From contig QKWP01000369.1 in the NCBI GenBank assembly GCA_003550325.1, positions 8,730 to 72,729 of the forward strand: DNA of 64,000 bases, written 5' to 3'. A program made the translations under genes and the position numbers. Source of the DNA: Gigaspora rosea (Eukaryota; Glomeromycota; Glomeromycetes; Diversisporales; Gigasporaceae). Shown in pieces: positions 10,977 to 22,816 of this stretch; position 1 is the first letter of the stretch; each line of letters opens with the position of its first letter. The notes below the pieces were generated by a model. That model worked only from the letters and a program-made list of their open reading frames with translations, was not told the origin of the DNA and did no database searches.

Positions 10977-12496
10977 ATGAGTGTATATTTACTGAGTATG
11001 CGTATAGATCGGTTAATCAGTATAGTATTGTCAAAATTTATTAGCGTATACGTTTTACTATACTCATGTGATTTTGCGTATAATGATCATTGTACTATCA
11101 GTAAATACGTATAATCTATATTAAAGACTTTATGTTTTTTTTTTAAACAATATAACTCTTTTACTGTTTTCATGGATAAGATTAAAAAAGAAGGTTTAAG
11201 CGCAAGTTTTTATGAAGAAGTAATTGATCTAATGATCGACTCTTCTTCAGAAAGTGATTTTCCAATTATTGATCTAGGATTTGGAAATTAATGTAACGGT
11301 TAATTCTTAGTTATAAATTACACGTATCTTTATTAATATATATACTAATTTTTTAAAACTATAGCAAATAATATATTTTTAATACACATTTTATTTAAAT
11401 TAAAATCAACATTTATATTAAGATTCGGTCTAAATATAATCTAACTAAATTTTCAAATCTAAATTACATAATTTAAAAAAATATTAATTATAAAATTTGA
11501 TAATACGCAAATTTTCTTATTATTAATACCTTTTAAAATAGACATATAAATATTTATTAAGCTTGCGCTAGATTAGAATAAAATAAGACAAAATACAGAA
11601 ATAAAGTCGCTTTTAATAACTTGAGATAATTAATATAAGAAAAAATTGATTTATTTAAAGCTAAACTCAGCTCTTGCAAAATATAAAACCGGCCAAGTCT
11701 ATAGTAGTTATCAAAATCTTGCCAATTCGAAGATATTACTCAAAGGTAGCCTAAAGAACAAGTGTTGGCAAAAAAAATTAGCATGCAATATCAATAACTT
11801 GAAATAATTAATATGAGAAATAAAATTCATTATTTGAAAATTAATCTCTTAATTCTTACAAATATATGACTTCCGAATTGAATATATTTATAAAACCAGC
11901 CAGCCTATTCTTACTAATAGCTTATTATATTCTTGCCAATTCGAAGATATTACTCAAGAGCACCCAAAGAATATGTATTAGTCAAAAAAAAAATTAGTAA
12001 AATAAATAAAACACAGTAACAAAAGAAAAAAAAGTTAAAAAACAACTTACTATAACGCCTTTTTTTTTGCTGCAAAATACAGCGAAAAAAAAATCACGTA
12101 TATATATGTAACGTAAGATGATCCCATGTAACACAATCACGTTACATACCCTGGTATTAATCGAACCCTAGCTTTATTGTTAAAAATATAGTATGTATAC
12201 TTACAAGTATAAAGAAATGTTTTGAGTATTGTACTCACAAGTATAAATGAGTATACTCTACAGTATAATGAGTATACTCTATAATATAAATATATACTAT
12301 ACTGAATAAACAATCAGTATGCATACTTGACACCACATCTCCTCTAAGATATCATACTATTGTATCATAAATATTATAGTGAAAATAGCTCCTTTTTAAG
12401 AACGGAGAAAAGTTTTTCTACTAAAGTTAATACTATAGATTTGATTGGTTTAATAAAATTTATACTATTTTTAATATTTATACTAATATAATACTA
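10977..12496. other. Insertion-like AT-rich segment next to 3' LTR
   Basis: No homology to LTR-element genes is visible. GTATGCGTAT..ATCAGTATAGTA near 11000 and an inverted version near 12300 could be terminal repeats of an inserted element. Two direct repeats (11617 and 11798; 11725 and 11939) contain ATTCGAAGATATTACTCAA. Holds one 39-codon frame at 11172. Confidence 0.4.
11172..11291 (+). CDS. 39-codon open frame, unknown
   Basis: ATG at 11172, TAA end. The product is acidic with a DSSSESDF stretch and a hydrophobic end IIDLGFG. Codon use looks more protein-like than the surrounding AT-rich DNA, but the frame is short. It could be a first exon or part of an inserted element. I do not recognise it. 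Confidence 0.25.
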   Translation: MDKIKKEGLSASFYEEVIDLMIDSSSESDFPIIDLGFGN

Positions 12497-12507
12497 TTCC
12501 CTCCTTT
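12497..12507 (-). other. Candidate displaced polypurine tract
   Basis: AAAGGAGGGAA on the minus strand is the only good purine tract downstream of the coding region. It lies ~1.7 kb from the 3' LTR instead of touching it, which suggests that 10819-12496 was inserted between them. Confidence 0.35.
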
Positions 12508-12628
12508 GAAAATTTTACTCTGCAAAATTCAAGAAAATAGTTATATAAAAAAAATATATATATATATAATAATTTAATAAATACAAAGATAAATAAATAA
12601 AACTATAAAAGTAAAGATATTAAGAAAT

Positions 12629-13330
12629 TTAATTTATTAATTGTTCAAATTGTTCGGGTGATAGGTTTTCTAGATCTAACACATAAATTTCTAAAGAATC
12701 ATATAACTTAACAAGGCTGTATTTTTGGAACAAAGCATATGTTTGTTTTGCTTGCTTTTCAAGTCGATAGGCCTTTGCTCTTTTAAAATTTTCTCTAAGT
12801 ATTTGTTTAAAATCTTGGATAATATATTGTTGAATTTGGTTTTCTTTTATAAGTTTTTCCAAATAATAAACAGCTTCGAGACAATCAACTTGAGTTAGTT
12901 TCATTTTGCCTAATTCTTGTATTTTCTCTATGATTTCTTGGAGAAGCATCCTTGGGTCAGTAGCAGAAAAAAGTAAGACAAGTACATAATTTCGAGTTGA
13001 ATTATGACTCAAATCTCTTTTTATTTTCATTACTACTGAGTTGTTTTCCTCTATATTTGATTCAGATTTTTCATTAATTGAATAGTTGTTTTCTTGGATA
13101 GGATTATTCAAAATTTGATTATAATTTGTTGTATCATCCATTGGTTTAGTATTAAAATAAATTGACGAATCTGTTTCTACTTCATTAAAGATCAATAAGG
13201 CAAAGTCATTTTCAGTAGAGGTCATTAAAAGAGATTGTAAGAATTCTTCGATATTATTTTTGTGTCTTCCTTTATTGTTGGTCAAGATAATATTTTCTTT
13301 TGTTATTTGAAGTTCTATATTATCAACCAA
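12629..13330 (-). CDS. Third open frame of gypsy element, unknown
   Basis: About 233 codons open downstream of the integrase, on the same strand, ending TAA. No ATG at the 5' end: the frame opens near 13382 and reads TTG at 13330, so it may be expressed by another route or have lost its start. The N-terminal half is polar and Asn/Glu-rich. Residues 115-210 look like amphipathic helices (LLQEIIEKIQEL, KLIKENQIQQYII) with a basic stretch, possibly a coiled coil. No envelope signature, signal peptide or strong membrane segment. It has stayed open while gag-pol decayed. It could be an element-specific ORF or a captured host fragment. Confidence 0.5.
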   Translation of the reverse strand: MVDNIELQITKENIILTNNKGRHKNNIEEFLQSLLMTSTENDFALLIFNEVETDSSIYFNTKPMDDTTNYNQILNNPIQENNYSINEKSESNIEENNSVVMKIKRDLSHNSTRNYVLVLLFSATDPRMLLQEIIEKIQELGKMKLTQVDCLEAVYYLEKLIKENQIQQYIIQDFKQILRENFKRAKAYRLEKQAKQTYALFQKYSLVKLYDSLEIYVLDLENLSPEQFEQLIN

Positions 13331-13454
13331 TTTTTGCTTCCATTTGTCTAAGAATTGGTAAATCCGGTTATTGCTTTAATAGAAAAGTTTGTTAGAATTA
13401 AATTTCTTAAAAAATCCATTAATAATAATAAATTTAAAAAAAATTTTTTAAATA

Positions 13455-15660
13455 TTAAAAATTTGAAGGATTCTTGGGCTTGAAAAATTTGATAAAAATT
13501 TTAGAACAAAGGGTATAATTATAAAAATTATAGTCGTATGATTTAGGATTTTTGTGTAATAATAATCTGGGTACAGGAAGATTCTTAATTTTCCTATCAT
13601 GGTACAATTTTAATATATCACCATAAACTGGATCTTTCACTTTGTTACCATCTAATATTTGTAATTTGTAAACTCCAAAATCTAATATATTAAGGGTGTG
13701 GCGACATAGTGTAGTTGGATTGTTGTCACCCCCCAAGTAGTTGTAACAAAAGGTACAGAGTTCAAATCCTACTGGAGACGATTTTGAAAAATTTATCTGC
13801 ATTACGGTAACCTGGACTCTGAGCTCAGATGTACAAATCTGTTTCCTAGGTTATACCAACTCGTATTGGGAGCTCTGGTGTTGTGTTACGCACAAAAATG
13901 GGGTACATAGATCCTAGGGAGCACAAGCGCTGTGTTATATACAGAACCATAGGACAACAGGAAACCATACTTGGCAAGACCCGAGTAAAGAGGTAGCTAA
14001 CTTTCGACGGTGCCCAAACAGGAATCAGACGGAGACTGGCTGGTTCAGACTGACTGGAAGCGGACTTACGATCAAAGGGTTTATGGCGGACTTTACTAAC
14101 CGGACTGTCGAAGGTCACACCAGAGGAAAAGGACATGTGTTGTGAAATCATGTACCAGGGGTTGGGAGCCCCTGGGTTCGCCAGGGCAGACTAACCCTTC
14201 CGGGTCTTCGGATTGGAAGTAAGAAAGCAACCGGGGGAAGGAAAGTTCCAGGAAAAAAAACTGAAAGAGGAACAGGTGGTACTGGGGTCATGTAAACTTT
14301 ACAAGGGCAGAAGTAGGTAATGATAGGAGTAACCTCTGTTGCTACCAAAGAGTAGGTGATACCTGTGTGGGACGGGAAAACACTCTACCAAGTTTCCTAC
14401 TGAGGATAAACTAGTCCTAAGGGTGCAGTTAGTATCTGGTACGAACTCCAGATTTAGTAGCTGGTGGCTGTGCCAGTGATACAAGATGGTCCGGCAGGAG
14501 GCAGAAGATCAGAGGGTTTAAATAAGCAATGCCAGTATGTGGGTTGCAGATATGGCAGCTAGGGTAGAACCTTCGGGTGGCTACTTAAATAGGCAACCAA
14601 AAGTTGCAGGTGAGGCTAGTTGTACTTTCATCAATGTACGAATGTCGGCTTTCCCTCCATGTATGGTGCCAAGGTCTAATATATCTTGAATAAAAGCCAA
14701 TCCCCAAAGTGGGCACTTTAACACTAAAAAAAAAAAAAAAAAAAACCTAATATATTATGGATTATATAAGGTCCCATAAATTGTTCTTTCAATTTTGCAG
14801 AAAATACATTTTTAAAAAATGATTTGGCAACTAAACTTTGTTACCAATTTTTAATTTATTATACTTGATGTATTTGTTATGATGTTTTTGTTAATTTTGT
14901 TGTGCCATTTGTATATTTTCCAATGCTTTATTTTGTTGTTTAATTAAAACATTTTCGATTTCGAATGTTCTTTTTAATAAAGCTTCATAAAATAGTAAGT
15001 CTTCTTTATAATAAGATTCTACTATTGTTTTTATTGGTAATTTAGCTAGTATTTAGCTTCATGTCTATAAATTAGAGAAAATGGAGTGAACTTAGTAGTA
15101 CTATGCTTCATGGTTCTACAAGCTAATAATACTGAAGATAGTATTTTATTCCATTCTTTGTATTTATAGCTTGTGATTTTCGCAAGAGCTTCACCAATAG
15201 TTCTATTAAATCGTTTAATCATTCCATTCATTTGAGATCGGTAGGCTGATGATTTATGATGGTTTATTTGAAGATTTTGGCACAATTCTTTTATTACTTC
15301 ACTTATGAAATTGGATCCTCGGTCAGAGAGTAAGATAGTAGGAGTTCCATGTTGACAAACAATATCTTTATAAATAAATTTAGCTACAGTTGTAGCTTTT
15401 ATATCTGCTACGGCTTTGCTTCAGGTCATTTTGTTAAATAATCCATTGCAACAATAATATATCTGTTGCCTTGTTTGGTAGATGGTAATGGTTCTTTAAT
15501 ATCAATTCCAACTTGATGGAATGGATATTTCACTTCTAAAGATTGTAGATTTTGGCATTTTACTTCATGTTCTCTGCATTTGCAAATATCACACGTTTGA
15601 ACATACTCTTTAATATCATTATACATAGTAGGCCAAAAGTATTGTTCTTTTATTTTGTTA
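13455..15660 (-). pseudogene. Integrase of gypsy element, broken
   Basis: In order: the CxxC half of the zinc-binding region (TCDIC, near 15590), the core with first Asp in VGIDIKEPLP and second in SDRGSNFIS (about 15300), then NGMIKRFNRT near 15225. Here the catalytic Glu of the usual VERFNRT is Lys, so the enzyme is dead. The GPY/F module (GPYIIH..YKLQILDG, then KLYHDR) follows, but a retroposon at 13693-14746 is inserted in the middle of it. Several frames are needed to read it. Family assignment is firm; activity is excluded. Confidence 0.88.
13693..14746 (+). mobile_element. Long tRNA-headed SINE-like retroposon
   Basis: Starts with a tRNA-like region: an A-box-like TAGTGTAGTTGG and a B-box-like AGTTCAAATCC. 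Ends in a ~20-nt poly(A). An 11-bp perfect duplication CTAATATATTA flanks it (13682-13692, 14747-14757). GC content is far above the surroundings. Frames on either strand are open by composition only; I see no protein. At ~1.05 kb it is long for a SINE. A related head is at 30447 (minus strand). It must be mobilised by a LINE elsewhere. Confidence 0.85.
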
Positions 15661-15889
15661 TAAATAGAACTAATTCCTAAATGTACTCCTTGTTCATCAT
15701 GTAATGTATATAGAATGAGGTATTTTTAATCATATTTGATTACTCTTTGGGGGTTTCTTTGTTTCGTCAATATAATTTGTCATTTTTAATAAAATAATTT
15801 TTGGCTTCTTTTTGGATTTGAGATTTTTGCTATTTAGTGGTGTCCTTGTTAAATTGTAGAGTAGAGAGATATTGGTATAGCTGATTATA

Positions 15890-16365
15890 TTGTTTTTCAT
15901 CTATTGTCTTTTAAATATTCAGGTAGATGTAAAAGGAAATCAGCATTTTTGTTTCAACTACTAGTTCAATATTTGATATCAAATTGGTATTCTTGTAGAG
16001 TTAATCTCCATTTTGTAATCCTCTTGTTGTCGTTAATTATACATGAGTTAAGTAGCTATTGTAAAGCTTTATGATTAGTAATTAGAGTAAATCTTGGTTC
16101 ATAAATGTAATGACGAAAATATTTCATGGCCCAAATAACTACCAAACATTCAAGTTCAACAGTACTATAGTTTTGTTCAGCAGGTGTTAAGGTTCAACTG
16201 GCATAAGCAATTACATGCTCTCGACTATTTTTAATTTGTGATAGGACTGCACCAAGTTCTTGATAAGAAATATCTGTGAATAAAATAAAAATCAAGGTAT
16301 TGTAAAATAGGTGATTGGGTTAAGTATTGTTTAAGCCAATCAAATACTTTTGGTTGTGGTTCATC
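15890..16365 (-). pseudogene. RNase H of gypsy element, broken
   Basis: Recognisable pieces: LTPAEQNYSTVELECLVVIW followed by MKYFRHYIY and TLITNHKAL. ITNH stands where ITDH is usual, so a catalytic Asp is lost. In-frame TGA and TAG codons stand where Arg and Trp are expected. The order after RT and before integrase matches Ty3/gypsy. Confidence 0.8.
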
Positions 16366-17262
16366 TCATTTAAATTTTTTATCTTTTCTAAGTAGGTTGA
16401 GTAAAGGTCTAGCCTTTTTAAAAAATTCTTCTATAAATTGGTGATAGTACGATGCTAAGCCTGGGAAGGCTCTAAGTTGCAAGATATTTTTCGGAGGTGG
16501 AAGTTTATCCAATTTATTAACCTTTTGGGAATTAGGTTTAATTTCTTCAATTCCGACTATATGGCCAGGAAATTGTATTTTATTGGTACAAAAATAACAT
16601 TTTTCTGGGTTTATTCTAAGGTTGGTATTTTTAATAAGATTAAATACTTCCTGGATATTTTTTATATATTGTTCGAATGTTTCAGAATAAATATTAATGT
16701 CATTGATATATACCATAGCTTTCTTCCATAACATTGGTTGTAGAACAATATCTATGAGTTTTTAAAATATAGAAAAGGTGTTGCAGAGTCCAAATGGCAT
16801 TATATTGAACTCATAAAGACCAAATTTTGTTATAAAGGTGGTCTTTTCTTTGTCTTCTTCTTTTACTTCTACTTGCCAATATCCAGAGCTTAAATCAAGA
16901 GAAGTAAACCATTTAGCATTTTCAAGATTATTTAACATTTCATCAATCCTAGGTAAAGGATAAGTGTTCTTTTTGGTTATATTGTTTAATTTTCTAAAAT
17001 TAACACAAAATCGTAGTTTTTTCATTTTTCTTTTTAACTAAAACAACTAGAGAGCTCCATGGACTTTCTGTTTTTGAATTATACCATCCTTTTCTATAAT
17101 TTCAATTTCTTTTTGTATATGGTCTTGCTCTACAAAAGAGGCCCTATATGCCCTTTGTTTAATAGGAAATGAATCACTAGTATTTATACCATGATATACA
17201 ATATTTGTTTTTCGAAGTTCAGAGAATTTAGTAGCGAATATGTTTGAATTTTGTAGTAACAA
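16366..17262 (-). pseudogene. Reverse transcriptase of gypsy element, broken
   Basis: Three open pieces cover the RT: 17262-17047 (PIKQRAYRAS..KDGIIQ), 17025-16762 (RFCVNFRKLN, YPLPRIDEML, LDLSSGYWQ, MPFGLCN) and 16734-16366 (VYINDINIYSE, then INPEKCYF and GHIVG). The catalytic YxDD reads YIND: the first Asp is Asn at about 16702-16704. Frame breaks separate the pieces. All landmarks are of the Ty3/gypsy type. Confidence 0.9.
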
Positions 17263-17477
17263 TTGAGTTATGTTTTTCCTTTGTTGTTCATTGAGATTAT
17301 GTTCAATAAAGGTTGATTTGTCTTCAGTAATGGAAATAGAAATTTTCTGATCTTCTTTCTTTTTATCTTTTATTTCCTTGATTTCTGGTTGTATTAGCTT
17401 GAATATTTATTTGGAGGAGAACTTAAAGGATTATTAATATTTTCAATTTTTACATTAGCGACTAATTGTTTATCAAG

Positions 17478-17696
17478 CTAAGAAAAGATATCTTCAATTT
17501 GGATTGTAGTATATATAAATTTAATAGGATTTGAGTTTTTTTCTTTTAATTCTAACTCTAATTCCTGGTTAGAATAATAATCTTTGAAATTAATTGGATA
17601 TACTGTATCAGGGTCTGTAATTCGTTGTTTACAGGAAATTGGAACATATTCTATTGGTCTGCAATTCCAATACTCATGAATTCTCCATAATAGCAT
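17478..17696 (-). pseudogene. Protease-RT linker of gypsy element
   Basis: 72 open codons between protease and RT, same strand, in the place of the protease C-terminal/linker region. No motif of its own. It is cut from the protease by the element at 17761-18682. Confidence 0.5.
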
Positions 17697-17760
17697 GAAC
17701 TTTATCTAAATATTCATTTTTTAAAACTATATTATATTCTTTGGATTCTGTTACTACGTA

Positions 17761-18682
17761 GGTTGGATGAAAAGTCTTGTTAGTAGATTAATATCTTGAT
17801 CAATTTTAAAGATACAGTTTTAACCTTTATATATAAATATAGTGGTTATAATAAATATGTAAAAAAAATTTTAAGTATTTTTATCAGATAGTTTTTAAAA
17901 TATTGAATTTTTAATTTATTATATAAAAAATATTGCAAATTTTTGTATATAAAAATTAATTAAACTTTATCTTAAGTATATATAAAAAAAATTTAAAAAT
18001 TTAATTAATTTTTCTAAAAATTTAGCTAATACTAAAATTAGTTATGTAGTTTTTAAATATATAATTTATTTTTAAATTAACATATTAAAATTTAAAAAAT
18101 TTACAATTTAAAATTTTTCTTTGTTTAATTAGATTTTGCGAAGCTATAGTTTTTTTATTTTTTAATATTTTTATAAATTTTATAAATAATAATAATAATT
18201 TTGCAATAATTTTTATTTATAACTATTCTATTTTCAAATAAAATTATTAAATTTATTTAAAACAACCAAAAATTAAAAATTGTTATATAGATAAATTTTA
18301 TTACTAAATTTAGTAAATTAATTACTATATATAGTAAAATATTTAATTTATAATAAAATTACTTCAAATAATTATAAATAAAATTTATTTATATAAATTT
18401 TAATTATATAAATATAGTTCATTATTTTGGTTATATAATTTTTTTTATTATATAAAAATTTTTAATATAAATGACTTAATTTAAATTTTTATAATAATAA
18501 ATTTCAATTGGTTAAATTAATAAATTTAAAAACCAATTTTTTCAACAACTATCTAATTAAAATTAATTAAAATTTTTTTTATAAATTCATTATAACCACT
18601 ATATTAATATATATAAAATTTAAAACTGTATATTTAAAAATGATCAAGATATTGATCTACTGACAAAACTTTTCATCCAACC
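17761..18682. mobile_element. Very AT-rich TIR element in pol
   Basis: Ends GGTTGGATGAAAAGTCTTGT and, inverted, GGTTGGATGAAAAGTTTTGT; the inverted repeat runs on past 100 bp (TAATATCTTGATC, AGTGGTTATAAT). It interrupts the gypsy pol just after the protease. Flanking TACGT/TACAT may be an imperfect duplication. The interior is nearly pure A/T and noncoding. Confidence 0.75.
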
Positions 18683-18809
18683 CATGTAGCATATTAACTA
18701 ATGTAATTTTGGTACCAAGTTGAATAGGAATGTCCTTAACTCAGCCTAAAGGAACAGATTTATGGTCTGTGATATCTACAACTTGGACATTACTTGGTTC
18801 ATCAATATT

Positions 18810-19040
18810 TCAATTTATTTTATCAAAAAAGTGTTTAGTAACTACATATCCTTTTGAACCAGTATCAATAAGAACATTAATTTCTTTTCCCAAAACCTTA
18901 GCGGTAGTAAATAATGCATCTTTGACTTGATTTTTCTGATTGTCATTTTCGAGATTAAAATCAATTTCATTTGAATTCATTCCCAATATTTTTATAGTTT
19001 CATTATAATTTGTCCAGAGATTATAAAATTTATCATCCAT
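18810..19040 (-). pseudogene. Aspartic protease of gypsy element
   Basis: The frame contains VLIDTGSKGYVV, the active-site DTGS of retroviral-type aspartic proteases, preceded by the usual Asn-rich gag-pol linker and followed by a break at an inserted element. It would cut the Gag-Pol polyprotein. ATG at 19038-19040 is internal, so this is a fragment. Confidence 0.85.
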
Positions 19041-19202
19041 ATTATTGTTATTATTATAAGCTTTATTATCTTCTTGGTCAAGTAATAAATCAATTTCATC
19101 GATTAAGAATAAATAAACGTTTTCATTGTTTTCGATTGAGGGTTTTTGGATTTTAGCAAGCTCACCCTCTGAAGATACTATTTCTAGTTTAAATGCTGTC
19201 TT

Positions 19203-19430
19203 TGTTGGTTGTTATTATTATTATTGTTATTATTGTTTTGGTTTAGACTATTGTTATTATTATTGTAGTTTTGATTATTATTGTTATTGGGAGGAGGATT
19301 GTTATTGTTATTATTAAAATTATTGTTGTTATAATTGTTATTGTTTCTTCAGTTATTATTATTATTACAATTATTATTTCGGTTGTAGTTGTTATTATAA
19401 TTATTATTATTGTTATTTCTCCAATTTTGA
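19203..19430 (-). repeat. Asn-codon trinucleotide tract
   Basis: AAC/AAT repeats on the minus strand (TTG/TTA on plus) encode a poly-Asn region between the zinc knuckle and the protease. A smaller tract lies at 19540-19680 before the knuckle. Slippage-prone, with frame shifts. Confidence 0.8.
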
Positions 19431-19981
19431 TTCAAACAACAATTTCGAGTACCATGTCCAATCTGTTGACAGTTGGTACAAAAAGGGGCAGAACTATTAG
19501 CAGCAAAGTGACCAGGACGCTTATATCTTAAACAATTATTATTTCTTTGTTGAGATGGTCTGTAATTGTTGTCATTGTTATTTCAGAATTATTATTATTA
19601 TTTCTATAATTGTTGTTATGATTATTTTGAGATGAATTGTTTTGTTGTAGTTGAGAGTTTCGATTTTGGTTATGATTCTGCATAATTCTAGTGACATATT
19701 GGACTGCTTCCATTAAGTTTTCATGTAGACTATGTTGAGGTTGAGTAGGTATAATGGGTTGGTTTAAACCAGTATATCCTCCAAAGAATTGTAGTTGGTA
19801 GGTAGTAGGTAATAATGAATAAGCTGATAAAGAGCTTCCTTTGGAGTAAGCTACTTTAATAGCTTTTGCTTTATTTACTGCTTAACTAATGGTTATGGAA
19901 TTTTTTGCTTGTACAGGTATTTGAAATTCTTGTCTCAATCCATCCACAAATTGTCGAATTTTGTTTACTTCAGGATAATTA

Positions 19982-20126
19982 GGGCGCCTACTTTTATCAC
20001 CTGATTTCAGTTTATTAGTAGCCCTTACCCCCCCTCTAGATATGAAAATTATCATGTGTTATATATAATTTCCAAAATTTTTGACCCCCCCCCCCCTAGA
20101 AAATCAGGTGATAAAAGTAGGCTCCC
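19982..20126. mobile_element. PIF-like MITE in gag
   Basis: 145 bp. Ends GGGCGCCTACTTTTATCACC and, inverted, GGGAGCCTACTTTTATCACC, flanked by TTA (19979-19981, 20127-20129). Contains a C13 run. It splits the gag frame. Confidence 0.88.
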
Positions 20127-20318
20127 TTATTATCGGGATCAACTCTACGCCATAACTCTTCAAGAGCAAAGTTATAAGCATTTACAGTTTTCTCTGGTTT
20201 TTTTTTCTACTCCTTAAAGTATAATGCCATTGGGATACTTTAAATGGATCTCTAAACTTTTTAGAAAAAAGGTGGATGAAGGAGTGGTTTGCATTGGTAT
20301 CATTGTTCCAATAAGTAA

Positions 20319-20479
20319 GGGTGCTGACATTTATTAGGTAATATTTTAGAGGGTGGGAGTCAAGAAAAATCTTATCTTAGTTAAATTTGATTGGCTAAAA
20401 TTCTATTTATAGATCTTACTTGGGAGTGGGGGGTAAGCTTCTATAGTAAATAGATATTAGATAATAAATATTAGTGCTC
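20319..20479. mobile_element. PIF-like MITE in gag
   Basis: 161 bp. Ends GGGTGCTGACATTTATTAGG and, inverted, GAGCACTAATATTTATTATC, flanked by TAA (20316-20318, 20480-20482). Terminal repeats resemble those at 38521 and 39864. Confidence 0.82.
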
Positions 20480-22816
20480 TAAAGTTAAACCGATTTTGAT
20501 TATACCAGGATAGAGCATTGCTTTTAAAGAAGTTAGGGACTATATCAAGTTGACTGTTTTCAGAAATGTTATTACCAACACATGCTCGAGTGAAAGCTTC
20601 AACCCATTCAACCGGGTCTTTATTTTGGTTACCAGAGAATGTAGGAAAGTTAATTATTTTATATTCCTTTGGATTGGTAGATGCAGTTGGTCTTTTAGCA
20701 TTATTTTTAACAATTTCTTTTAATCCTTCTAAAACAGTTTTTAGAGCATCTTCAGGACTAAATTTCTCCCCTTCATTATCCTCATCTTCTTTATTACAGC
20801 ATTTATTATTATTATTTTGGTGAATAGGCATCTGTCTATTTTTTGCACCTCTTTGTGAATTGTTATTTATATATAGATTTGTCATCATATTATCATTATT
20901 AAAGCGAAGCAGATCTTCATTCTGATCAGTTTGTCTATTGTTTGGTCTATCACTTTGAGACATAGTTAAATTTCCTAATTGACTAACAAGACTAGAAAAA
21001 ATATTATCGTCAAAATAGTTATTAATTTGGGGTTTATCGATAGTTGAATAGTTAATATCAGAAGATTTGAAAGTTGTCGGTATCAGTCAAATAGTCAGGA
21101 GTAGTTTGATAGTTATTATTATTATTGGAAGTGGATGAGCTAGATTCTTTTGTAGAAAGGATAGCTTCACTATTTTAATAGTTTCTTTGATTTGTCCAAG
21201 AATTTATTGAGTATTATATAGGCTTTGTTTTATTTGACAATGGTTTTGTTCAATTTGTTTATTTATAGTAGTTTCAGATAGATTAGAAGGATAAGAGTTT
21301 TCTTCAGAGTGGCTTTCAAAGTTAATAGCTCTGTTGGAATTTTTTGAATTATCTGAATTATTTGTTTCTAGTATTTCTGTCGGTACAAGAGAATCAAGAA
21401 ATCCACAAGTTTGTTGCCATTTTTCAATTACTTCAGATACAATTAAATCAAATTCTTGTGGAGGTTGGTTGTTTTGACAATGGATAGTGGTTATTAGTCA
21501 ATGAATATGAGGTGTTAAATCTTCAGTTATAGGTAATCGAAATGCGTCGTTAAAGTAGTCAACAGTGTAAGCAGAAAGGTTTTTAGCCTTATAAGTAGGG
21601 TAAAACCAATTCCAAAATCTATAAAATTCTTTGGTGATATAAAATTTGTTGGTGGGATGACAAGCAGAACAGTCAGGATCAGGCCATTCACTATATCTCC
21701 TTCTACTTATTAATTGATTAGTTTCATGTAAAAAATTATGATTAACTATTTGCTACTTGTATTGGTCAATACAGTATTCATAAAGAGGTTTAATCGAAGT
21801 AGATAGAAAACCCGTGAAATTAGTGATATTTAAATAGATCGTTTATACTATCAGTGGATTTTATGTTATTGTTTAATTCTTTTTTGTAAAGCTTTAAATT
21901 TGCATACTGGTATAGAGTATAGGCACGTCGAGGTAAGGGTTTGACTTGTGGTATTGCAATATTTGGGTATGGCATACTTTGAAATTAGAAATTCTAAATA
22001 GTTAATAGATTGATGTGATGGCTGTTGGAATCCTTGGTCGATAATACGTTTATTGTTCTAAAGGTTCTCAGATTTAAGGTATGATTTGTCGTTTTCCAAA
22101 AAGAAGTTGAAAAATTTTGAGCATTTAAATAAAATGTTGATTTGTTTAGAGTTTAGAGGAGACCCGAATTGAAGTTGGTCAATAGCAGTTTTAAGAATGT
22201 CGATTAGATTGTTGTATTCCTCATTAATAGGAATATGATTCAAGAAATACCAAACGAAATCAAAGTATTTTTGTGAAAAAGGTTGCATATAGCAAGTAAG
22301 AGATTAATATCAAAATATACAAAAAAAATAAAAAGAAATTTGAGAACTTTGATAATAATTAATAATAGTAGACAAAAATTTAACTAATTTATCAAGAAAC
22401 TAGGTATGGTATAGTATATAATGTAAAATAAAACACCTATATTACAAAATTTTGTTTCGTGTAATATTACTTAAAAATTAAAAATCTAGACAATTCTAAC
22501 TAGTACAAGTAATTTAAGCTTTGTATAACTTAAAATAATTTTTGTATAATTCAAAAGAAGCTTTGTATTACAATAATAAGAAAAAGTAAAAAAAATTTTT
22601 AGAATAGTTTAATATAGCTAGCTAAAAGGAATAAAGAAGATTTAAAAGAAAATAAGAAAAGAAAGAGACCTAGAAGAAAGAGTTGCAACTATATAAATAA
22701 GAAAGTACAATTCAAAAAAGTTAACCAAAAATAATTTAATTCAAAATCTAAACTGATATAAAATTACAAATTCAACAAATTTAAGAAAACAAATTGGAAA
22801 TCACAAACACAAAAAG

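Larger units (their letters stand above)
19431..22288 (-). pseudogene. gag of gypsy element, broken
   Basis: The ATG at 22286-22288 is the first after the PBS and opens 76 codons; later frames are short. The best piece (20963-20457) has a polar Asn/Gln N-terminus and the capsid-type block FPTFSGNQNKDPVEWVEAF then NALSWYNQN, typical of Retrotrans_gag. Beyond two PIF-like MITEs (20319-20479, 19982-20126) the frame resumes with QFVDGLRQEF. Near 19441-19485 is a CCHC knuckle, C-TN-C-QQIG-H-GTRN-C, for RNA binding. A second knuckle just upstream is degenerate. Function lost. Confidence 0.8.

Noticed and set aside
13846..14484. Three minus-strand open frames of 61-101 codons
   Set aside because: They lie inside the SINE-like retroposon, have no domain, and follow from its higher GC content.
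19126..19531. Plus-strand frames rich in Tyr, Cys, Ile and Val
   Set aside because: Complement of the poly-Asn tract of gag.
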